From the NCBI GenBank assembly GCA_028714995.1, contig JAQTLI010000014.1, positions 1 through 16,556 on the forward strand: a stretch of DNA of 16,556 nt, read 5' to 3'. Origin of the DNA: Methylobacter sp. Its GTDB lineage: Bacteria; Pseudomonadota; Gammaproteobacteria; Methylococcales; Methylomonadaceae. The notes beneath the pieces were generated by a model. It was not told where the DNA came from and did no database searches. It was given only the letters and a program-made list of their open reading frames with translations. Position numbers and translations under genes: made by a program. This document shows, piece after piece, positions 1 to 5,505 of the stretch. The number at the start of each line of letters is the position of its first letter. Position 1 is the first letter of the stretch.

Positions 1-125
1 GCGGAAATCCATCAGGGCCAGAGGCAGCAAAGACCTCATTAACAGGCCGGATATATGGCAGCAACTGCGTTGACTGACCGTAGCGATCGAAAAGAAAAAG
101 CTTGCAAAATGGAGGAGTCCATATA

Positions 126-170
126 TGCGGTGAGGCACGAACCGCATCGTTCGAGAAACGCGAATGAACG
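126..170 (+). repeat. REP-like palindromes upstream of a transposase fragment
   Basis: Two short inverted repeats lie just before the transposase-like start at 181. TGCGGT (126-131) pairs with ACCGCA (141-146) around a 9-base loop. CGTTC (148-152) can pair with GAACG (166-170), or the inner TTCG (150-153) with CGAA (161-164). REP-associated tyrosine transposases are typically flanked by such imperfect palindromes, which are their substrates. That these are true REP units is inferred from position and shape, because only one copy is visible in this window. The remaining bases of 1-180 contain nothing I can assign. Confidence 0.4.
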
Positions 171-180
171 AAGACAAACC

Positions 181-255
181 ATGGCAGAATATCGCCGCTT
201 TCAACATCCCGGAGCCACTTGGTTTTTTACGGTCAATTTGGCCGAGCGTCATGGC
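181..255 (+). pseudogene. N-terminal fragment of a REP-associated tyrosine transposase (RAYT)
   Basis: Translation from the ATG at 181 begins MAEYRRFQHPGATWFFTVNL. This matches the highly conserved start of RAYT proteins (Y1-type HUH nuclease-like transposases), where a YRR...PG.TWFFTVNL segment opens the protein. Only about 25 codons remain. After AERHG the reading frame continues without a stop into sequence that reads as an RHS/YD-repeat protein, so the catalytic HUH and tyrosine motifs are absent. A full RAYT is roughly 150-300 residues. This is a non-functional remnant joined to another gene by deletion or rearrangement. The assignment rests on a short but distinctive motif. Confidence 0.7.
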
Positions 256-633
256 ATCGGCTATCGCGCCGACCATCAGCTCACCGCCATGAACTTCGGC
301 AATGATCTGCAGGAAACCCGCGACTACGACGGCAACTGCATTACTCAGCCAAGGCTATGCCTACGAAAGCGGCAGCAACCGCCTGATCGGTATCGATACC
401 CAGGCTCTGAGCCTCGACGCCGCCGGCAACACCCTCAGCGACAATCAGGGCCGGCGCTTCGAATACAACCAACAGTGTCGGCTGGATAAGGTCTATCAGG
501 CAGACAGCCTTGCAGCCGTCTACTACTACAACGCCAAGGGGCAGCGCACGCGCAAAGAACTGCCGGGCAAAAAACCGCAGGTCATCGTCTTCCATTACAA
601 CCTGAACGGCCAGCAGCTGGCCGAAACCACCTC
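256..633 (+). pseudogene. RHS/YD-repeat protein fragment, frameshifted
   Basis: The translation from 256 reads GIGYRADHQLTAMNFGN then LQETRDYDGN. Past about 340 the matching sequence continues in the +1 neighbouring frame, with LLSQGYAYESGSNRL, a LDAAGNTLSDNQGRRFEYN repeat and YNAKGQRTRK. These are typical YD repeats of RHS proteins, large secreted or cell-wall-linked proteins often carrying polymorphic toxins. Both ends are missing: the 5' end is fused to a transposase fragment and the similarity stops near the AETTS segment at about 633. A frame change lies at about 335-345. There is no core-delimiting DPxGxx motif and no toxin tip. I read it as a decayed internal piece, not an expressed gene. 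Confidence in the family is high; the exact borders are approximate. Confidence 0.75.
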
Positions 634-852
634 TCTTTTGGGTAAGCCCAACCCAAATCTCAACGTCTGTATGGTATACGCCGCTGGACCGCGCCGCAGC
701 CCATTCCTTGGCTTCGTCTTGCTGAAGAATCTTTCACTATGGCGTAATCTGGGTTATCGTTGCGTGATTATATACACCTATCGCTAACGCCAGAGTCGGT
801 ACAAATATTACCCCTTTGGTGCCTGCGATTTTTTCAATTTGAGGAATTCTTC
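634..852. other. Non-coding stretch and leader of aspS
   Basis: The RHS similarity ends near 633. A perfect 7-bp hairpin follows immediately: TTTGGGT (637-643), loop AAGCCCA, ACCCAAA (651-657). From there to the aspS start I recognise no protein. The open frame there (about 640-787) has no family resemblance. A possible weak promoter (TTTCAC 732-737, 17-bp spacer, TATCGT 755-760) is only suggestive. The hairpin at the exact end of the RHS similarity could mark another breakpoint. Confidence 0.35.
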
Positions 853-2607
853 ATGCTAAGGACACATACCTGCGGCGAACTGCGCCGGGCTCATATCGGC
901 CAGAGCGTTACCCTGACGGGCTGGGTCCAGCGAAGCCGTGACAGGGGCGGGGTATTATGGATCGACCTCCGTGATCGTTACGGCATTACCCAGCTTGTAT
1001 TCAACGGAAGCAAAACGGAATCCGCTTTGCGGGAGCAGGCCCGCTCGTTGGGGCGCGAATTCGTAATCCAGGCGTCCGGCGTGGTAGTAGAACGCGGAGG
1101 TAAAAACGAAAAACATTCAACCGGGGATATTGAGATCAAGGTTGAAAACTTCACGGTCCTGAATTCCTCGAAAACTCCCCCTTTCACCATCGAAGATAAT
1201 ACCGACGGCGGTATTGAACTCAGAATGAAATACCGCTATCTCGACTTGCGACGGTCGCTGGTCAGGGATCGTCTCTTGCTACGCAACCAGCTGACGCGAC
1301 AAACCCGCGCCTATTTCGAAAGCCATAATTTTATCGAAGTAGAAACCCCAGCCCTGATCAGATCGACTCCGGAAGGCGCACGCGACTTTGTTGTCCCTTC
1401 CCGGATCAATCCCGGGGAGTTTTATGCGCTTCCCCAGTCGCCGCAACTTTTCAAGCAACTACTGATGGTTGCGGGTTTTGACTGTTACTTCCAGATCGTG
1501 AAGTGTTTTCGGGATGAGGACCTGCGTGCCGATCGGCAGCCGGAATTCACGCAAATCGACTGCGAGATGGCTTTTGTCACCCAGGAAGACGTTCTCGCCA
1601 TGTTCGAAGGGCTTATCCGGCACCTTTTTACAACGGTCAAAAACAAGGAGCTTCCGGAAATTCCCCGCATGACATACTCGGATGCCATGCGGCTCTATGG
1701 AACGGACAAGCCCGACATACGCTTCAGCATGCAGTTTGTTGAACTGAACGAGGAGGTGAAGGGCAGGGGATTCAGGGTATTCGATGAGGCTGAACTGGTG
1801 GTCGGGTTTTGTGCTCCCGGTTGCGCAACATTTAACCGCAGTCAACTCGACAAACTTGCGGCATTCCTGAAGAAGCATGAGATTGGAGTTCATGGGCTGG
1901 TGTGGGCTCATTACACTATGGATGGAGTATGGAAATCATCAGTAGACAAGTTTTACCCCGAGGACACCGTAAAAACCTGGTTGGAAAAATGCGGGGCAAA
2001 TCCCGGCGATCTTTTACTGATCCTGTCCGGAACTGCGGATAAGACCCGGAAAGCCTTGGGCGAATTGAGGCTGTTAATCGGCGAGCAGTTGGGATTCAGG
2101 GATAAGAATACTTTTTCAGCCCTCTGGGTGGTCGACTTTCCCCTGCTGGAGTGGAGCGAAGAGACCGGTCGTTACCTCGCGATGCATCATCCCTTCACTT
2201 TACCCAAACGTGAGGACCTTCCCATGCTTGATACCGATCCAGGCAAAGTCAGAGCGAATGCATATGACCTGGTGATAAACGGCACGGAAATCGGTGGAGG
2301 CTCCCTACGCATCCATGATCGTCAGACACAGGAACTGATTTTCAAGCGCTTGGGCTTGACGGAAGAGGAGGCACAAAAGCAGTTTGGCTTCTTGCTGGAA
2401 GCCTTCGAATACGGCGCTCCTCCGCATGGAGGAATCGCACTTGGCTTTGACAGGCTATGTTCCCTGTTTGCAGGCGTTGATTCCATCAGGGATGTGATTG
2501 CCTTTCCAAAGAATAACTCGGGCCGTGACACCATGACCGATTCACCTTCCACGATCAGTGACGAGCGTCTTGCCGAGCTTGCTATTTCATTGGTCCCAAA
2601 ACGCTGA
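853..2607 (+). CDS. aspS: Aspartyl-tRNA synthetase, Bacteroidota-like type
   Basis: This enzyme charges tRNA-Asp (possibly also tRNA-Asn) with aspartate in the cytoplasm. The product is 584 aa, close to the usual ~590 aa of bacterial AspRS. An N-terminal OB-fold anticodon-binding domain covers about residues 1-105. The class IIb core contains motif 1 around FIEVETPALIRSTPEGARDF (160-179), motif 2 FRDEDLRADRQPEFTQID (219-236) and motif 3 GAPPHGGIALGFDRL (521-535), with a GAD insertion between motifs 2 and 3. The ATG at 853 is chosen over upstream in-frame starts because MLRTHTCGEL is the standard AspRS beginning and GAGG lies 8 bases upstream. Several signatures (TPPFTIED.TDGG, RDRYGITQLVF, FPKNNSGRD near the C-terminus) recall Bacteroidota enzymes. 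The usual gammaproteobacterial form ends with a KTTAAAC-like segment instead. No co-transcribed partner is visible, and the gene sits beside transposase and RHS debris. Confidence 0.97.
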   Translation: MLRTHTCGELRRAHIGQSVTLTGWVQRSRDRGGVLWIDLRDRYGITQLVFNGSKTESALREQARSLGREFVIQASGVVVERGGKNEKHSTGDIEIKVENFTVLNSSKTPPFTIEDNTDGGIELRMKYRYLDLRRSLVRDRLLLRNQLTRQTRAYFESHNFIEVETPALIRSTPEGARDFVVPSRINPGEFYALPQSPQLFKQLLMVAGFDCYFQIVKCFRDEDLRADRQPEFTQIDCEMAFVTQEDVLAMFEGLIRHLFTTVKNKELPEIPRMTYSDAMRLYGTDKPDIRFSMQFVELNEEVKGRGFRVFDEAELVVGFCAPGCATFNRSQLDKLAAFLKKHEIGVHGLVWAHYTMDGVWKSSVDKFYPEDTVKTWLEKCGANPGDLLLILSGTADKTRKALGELRLLIGEQLGFRDKNTFSALWVVDFPLLEWSEETGRYLAMHHPFTLPKREDLPMLDTDPGKVRANAYDLVINGTEIGGGSLRIHDRQTQELIFKRLGLTEEEAQKQFGFLLEAFEYGAPPHGGIALGFDRLCSLFAGVDSIRDVIAFPKNNSGRDTMTDSPSTISDERLAELAISLVPKR

Positions 2608-2648
2608 CCGGAATATTCCAGATATCCGACATGGCTAATGAACAGGAG

Positions 2649-2677
2649 TGGGTGATTTCTATTGATAAAGTCGCCCA
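2649..2677 (+). terminator. Possible hairpin terminator after aspS
   Basis: TGGGTGATTT (2649-2658) can pair with AAAGTCGCCCA (2668-2677 for the ten pairs) using two G-U wobbles, around a 9-base loop. It lies 42 bases after the aspS stop. Only a weak T-rich stretch (TCTTTT) follows, 4 bases after the stem, so termination activity is uncertain. Confidence 0.35.
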
Positions 2678-2704
2678 TGATCTTTTCACCTAGGCATTCA
2701 ACAG

Positions 2705-2754
2705 TATCATGATGTATTCGTATATTTCTTCTATATCATAATGTATTCGTATAT
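2705..2754. repeat. Near-identical 21-bp direct repeat upstream of the hydrolase gene
   Basis: TATCATGATGTATTCGTATAT (2705-2725) and TATCATAATGTATTCGTATAT (2734-2754) differ at one base. Their starts are 29 bp apart, and the second copy ends 8 bases before the ATG of the hydrolase gene. Spacing near three helical turns fits a pair of operator sites or an iteron-like duplication. A weak promoter could use TTCAAC (2697-2702) and TATATT (2721-2726), which would place the first repeat over the -10 region. The regulatory role is inference. Confidence 0.5.
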
Positions 2755-2762
2755 ACTAATAA

Positions 2763-3701
2763 ATGATGCACAATTATCAATTTTTCTTCCGCTTTATCCT
2801 TGTCACTAGCCTGCTTTTGTTGGACGTTGGTTGCAACGGTCTTTTGAAACAGCAGCCTGTGGATAAGCTTGCGACCGATGCGGCAGGCATGTTGGAAGGC
2901 GACTTGGCCGGCCCTGGCCTGCAGCAGGTTGACGCCACACGCGTCGAAGTGCTGAATCAAGGCGAAAGTTTGGAAGTCGTGCTTTACAAACCCATCCGTA
3001 TGCTAACGCCGGCGCCCGCTATTGTTTTCTTGCCAGGCCGCATGGCCACTGACGACCAGTATGAGAGCTACGCCCGTGCGCTCGCCTCCCGTGGGTTTGT
3101 CGTGGCTGTGCGCACTTGGTATTCGCTTTTCAGAAGCGACCTCGAACTGGCCTACGATGCGAAAGTAATCGCCGATTGGTTGATTCAGGATCAGGGGGTT
3201 GATCCGAGAAAAATAGGCATCGCCGGCCATTCGATGGGCGGCAAGGATGCGGTGCTTGCCGCCGCAAAATACAGTGGATTTGCCAGCGTGGTGGCCATCG
3301 ATCCCGATGACAACGGCAACGTCTCGGTGGTGCACGGTCTGCTTGCCGGCTTGAAGGCTCCATTACTGCTGATCGGCGCAGAAGTCGCCTGGCAAGCATC
3401 CAGTGTCTGCGCGCCGCTGGCGACTAATTACCTGCGTTTCTTCGAGCGGGCACCCCCTGGAACCATCGAACTGACGCTGCGGGATGCTGACCATGTGCAG
3501 ATGCTGGATGAGCCAGATCGATTCGGCTACGGCATATGCCGTAGCGGCACGGCGGATTCGCGCCAAGTGCGCATCACGGCAAGGCGCGCCACGGTTGGTT
3601 TTTTCCTCCAGCATCTCCAGGGCGGGCCGGCCTTGCCAAAGCCGACATCCAGCCAGGCTATGATCCGCGTGGCTCAGGCTTATCCCTTCACGGAAAAATG
3701 A
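2763..3701 (+). CDS. Chlorophyllase-like alpha/beta hydrolase, probable exported lipoprotein
   Basis: The product is a serine hydrolase of 312 aa. Residues 7-24 form a hydrophobic signal-like segment ending in DVGC. Cys24 could be lipidated, although Asp at the -3 position is atypical for a lipobox. The nucleophile elbow GHSMGG places Ser157 as the catalytic serine. AIDPDD gives Asp180 as the probable acid, and DADHVQMLD gives His244. The layout, with a DPxD segment after the elbow, LLLIGAE, then CAP..TNYLRFFE and H..MLD, matches the chlorophyllase and PETase-related branch of Pfam rather than ordinary dienelactone hydrolases. The substrate is unknown: an ester of a lipid, porphyrin side chain or polymer is plausible. 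Codons are GC-rich relative to the right half of the window. It overlaps the convergent downstream gene by 22 bp. A second in-frame ATG at 2766 is an equally possible start. No good Shine-Dalgarno is visible. Confidence 0.8.
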   Translation: MMHNYQFFFRFILVTSLLLLDVGCNGLLKQQPVDKLATDAAGMLEGDLAGPGLQQVDATRVEVLNQGESLEVVLYKPIRMLTPAPAIVFLPGRMATDDQYESYARALASRGFVVAVRTWYSLFRSDLELAYDAKVIADWLIQDQGVDPRKIGIAGHSMGGKDAVLAAAKYSGFASVVAIDPDDNGNVSVVHGLLAGLKAPLLLIGAEVAWQASSVCAPLATNYLRFFERAPPGTIELTLRDADHVQMLDEPDRFGYGICRSGTADSRQVRITARRATVGFFLQHLQGGPALPKPTSSQAMIRVAQAYPFTEK

Positions 3702-4666
3702 AGGGCTCGTAACAGGGCGTAAACTTCCCTAAGCCTGATGCGCGGCGTTTGGAAAAGCAGGTATAGGGGCTCCCTTTGCGTCACGCGGAATTTTTCCCAG
3801 AACACTGTCTTTTCGTGCTGGTGCATTAGCTTGGTCGAAAACAAGAGGTAAAGCTTGCGAGACAGAAACTCAGCGATGGCACCGCAACCCTCAATCCGCC
3901 CCAGCGCTTCCAGCGGCCCGACCCCCATGCAGACCGAACCGACCCCCTCTTCGCGTAGTGCCCCCAGGGCCGTTGCCACCATAAGTTCGTTGGTATAGAG
4001 CGGGGCGGTGGGCGAGGAAAACACGAGGTTGATCAGGCTCTGGCACCCAGTGCAACCCACCCGCAGCATGGAGAGAAAGCCGATCACTTTGCCTGCCTGT
4101 TCGGCAATGAACCAGCGCCGGCCGTCCCGATCATCGAAAAGCCGAGGCCGACCGAGATACATCTGCAGCCCATGGCGGCCACCCTCCCAAGCTTCGCAAG
4201 CCGCCTGTGATTGGGCTTCCATCTGTGCATCAGGTTTCCCCAGGTACTCGCGCACTATTACCCCCGCCCGCCGGGCGTGGTTGAGGTGTTGACGCAGATG
4301 GCGGCCCTGCGCGCCTGTCTCAGGATCGTCCTGTGGATCGGCCATCAGCAGGTTGGCAAACTCCAGCGAAACATATCCGCGCTCGCGGGCATAGGCTTGC
4401 AAACTGGCCGTTGCAGTGACGTACAAGATGGACCAACCCTTGCCTGCGCAATAGTCGGCAAAGGCGTCGGCCAATTTGGCTTTATTCTCCGGCGCACAGA
4501 TCGGATCGCCCTGCACGACAGCACACCGGCATACGAGCAAATAGCTGATCAGCCCGTCAACGTCAGGCGTACGGAAGATGGTATGCGAAGGATCCAGGGC
4601 GGCGTGCGACACGGGGCCGCCATATTGCCGGATCAGGTCCAAGGCGGTTGAAAGCGGTTTAGTCAT
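3680..4666 (-). CDS. DUF2156 / phosphatidylglycerol lysyltransferase C-terminal domain protein
   Basis: This 328-aa protein has no obvious membrane segments. It resembles the tandem GNAT-like catalytic domain of MprF (LPG synthase C-terminal family). Recognisable pieces are a RHLRQHLNHARRAGV segment near residue 125-140, NELMVATALGALREEGV followed by a MGVGPLEALG loop, and a C-terminal FWEKFRVTQREPLYLLFQ segment, which corresponds to the FKxKFxPxWxxxYL motif of the family. MprF uses aminoacyl-tRNA to modify phosphatidylglycerol, but stand-alone soluble members have diverse or unknown acceptors, so the reaction is not assigned. The ATG on the minus strand (4664-4666) has no strong ribosome site. 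The stop lies inside the 3' end of the convergent hydrolase gene, which gives a 22-bp tail-to-tail overlap. The gene is GC-rich relative to the DNA to its right. Confidence 0.78.
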   Translation of the reverse strand: MTKPLSTALDLIRQYGGPVSHAALDPSHTIFRTPDVDGLISYLLVCRCAVVQGDPICAPENKAKLADAFADYCAGKGWSILYVTATASLQAYARERGYVSLEFANLLMADPQDDPETGAQGRHLRQHLNHARRAGVIVREYLGKPDAQMEAQSQAACEAWEGGRHGLQMYLGRPRLFDDRDGRRWFIAEQAGKVIGFLSMLRVGCTGCQSLINLVFSSPTAPLYTNELMVATALGALREEGVGSVCMGVGPLEALGRIEGCGAIAEFLSRKLYLLFSTKLMHQHEKTVFWEKFRVTQREPLYLLFQTPRIRLREVYALLRALHFSVKG

Positions 4667-4841
4667 AGGTTGAAATTAAATCCCGAAAGCGACATGAAAG
4701 AAAGCGGGGAAAATATAGGGGTTTAGGGCGCAATGGTGTGAAAGATTGTCTAGTATTTTTCACTTTAAGTGTCCTCTTACTCGTCGGCGAATACAAATAA
4801 ATACAGATAATCACGCTGATAATAATTTGTAAATCAGCTTC

Positions 4842-4956
4842 TAATTTTTGATGCATTTAGCATCCGTTTTGATAGTTAAGTTAAATGATATATATATCTT
4901 AAGGGCAATAAGATAGCAATGAATGATGGTAATTTTTGACGCAGTTTGACAGTTAA
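4842..4956. repeat. Pair of imperfect direct repeats
   Basis: TAATTTTTGATGCATTT (4842-4858) recurs as TAATTTTTGACGCAGTT (4930-4946), with 2 mismatches in 17. The similarity resumes in both copies as GTTTTGATAGTTAA (4866-4879) and AGTTTGACAGTTAA (4943-4956). The second copy therefore looks like the first with about 10 internal bases removed. The second copy carries the TTGACA of the promoter at 4946. The pair may be duplicated regulatory DNA or the remnant of a small mobile repeat. Confidence 0.4.
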
Positions 4957-4974
4957 TGTGTTCTGGTTTATGAG
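4946..4974 (+). promoter_or_regulatory. Candidate sigma70 promoter for the pentapeptide gene
   Basis: A perfect TTGACA (4946-4951) is followed by a 17-bp spacer and TATGAG (4969-4974, 4 of 6 to consensus). Transcription would start near 4981, about 35 bases before the ATG at 5016. Confidence 0.45.
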
Positions 4975-5015
4975 CAGTGTATCCCTGTAATCCTGATCGA
5001 CAGAGTGGTAGCAAG

Positions 5016-5446
5016 ATGATTAAGAGTCAGAATGGTGAACTAATATTTAGCTGTCAAGATAGTATCGGTTCACTTTATTCCAGAGGGATAAATCTTGAAG
5101 GGGGGCGGTCTTAGAAAGTGCAGAGCTAAGTTATGCGATTCTCGAAGGCGTTAATCTCAAAGGAACTGACCTTTATTGGGGAATTCTGTTCTATGCAAAT
5201 CTTAAAAATGCGAATCTTGAGAATGTGTCGCTAAATGGAGCAGATCTAAAGGGGGCATGCTTATGTGGCGCAAATTTGAAAAATGCAGATTTAGGCATCG
5301 ATAATCTTGGTGGCACCGTACAAATGCAAGGAGCTGACTTAACTGGTGCTGTGTTTGTTGGTACTATCGTTGATCGTGCTAGTATGATAAAAATACTAAA
5401 TTTCCTAATGCCTTTGATCAAAATGCTCAAGGAATGGTTTATATAA
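5016..5446 (+). pseudogene. Pentapeptide-repeat protein, frameshifted in a G6 run
   Basis: From ATG 5016 the translation is MIKSQNGELIFSCQDSIGSL, then YSRGINLEGG and a stop at about 5112. The neighbouring frame from about 5102 to the TAA at 5444-5446 continues with pentapeptide units (A(D/N)LXX): AVLES, AELSY, AILEG, VNLKG, TDLYW, GILFY, ANLKN, ANLEN, VSLNG, ADLKG, ACLCG, ANLKN, ADLGI. Such units fold as a right-handed quadrilateral beta-helix. The change of frame falls in six consecutive G (5100-5105). Four G would join INLEG to AVLES in exact pentapeptide register, so two G appear to have been gained. After the repeats comes a degenerate stretch and a hydrophobic tail (ILNFLMPLIKMLKEWFI). 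The protein would be about 143 aa if intact. Partner and function are unknown. A restart at GTG 5225 could yield a 73-aa fragment. Sequencing error, phase variation or programmed slippage are alternatives to decay. Confidence 0.7.
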
Positions 5447-5468
5447 ATTGACAACTAAGCCGAGTAGG

Positions 5469-5497
5469 GTGGGCAAACAGTTTCATCGTTTGCCCAC
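5469..5497. terminator. Perfect 10-bp hairpin between convergent genes
   Basis: GTGGGCAAAC (5469-5478) pairs perfectly with GTTTGCCCAC (5488-5497) around a 9-base loop. It sits between the stop of the pentapeptide gene and the stop of the aminotransferase gene, so it can act on both transcripts. There is no T-run on either side. It may instead be a member of an interspersed family of GGTGGGCA...TGCCCAC palindromes, which I recall from other genomes. That is memory, not something shown here. Confidence 0.5.
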
Positions 5498-5505
5498 GCA
5501 GATCC

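Larger units (their letters stand above)
4667..5015. other. AT-rich intergenic region
   Basis: About 350 bases without a credible gene separate the divergent DUF2156 gene and the pentapeptide gene. The stretch is markedly AT-rich. It contains a 12-bp palindrome GATATATATATC (4887-4898), a small palindrome CACTTTAAGTG (4761-4771), a pair of imperfect direct repeats and a sigma70-like promoter listed separately. No RNA gene was recognised. Confidence 0.6.

Noticed and set aside
55..489. Open frame of 144 codons spanning the left debris
   Set aside because: Only the stretch from 181 resembles a family, and it then runs into RHS sequence and, past about 340, the wrong frame for that sequence. 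It is a chance fusion frame, not one protein.
853..4666. A defence island or new multigene system
   Set aside because: The three intact genes here encode AspRS, a hydrolase and a DUF2156 transferase in different orientations. No nuclease, ATPase, toxin or effector architecture links them.
4842..4956. CRISPR or iteron array
   Set aside because: Only two imperfect copies with unequal internal length occur, with no regular spacing and no cas or rep gene nearby.
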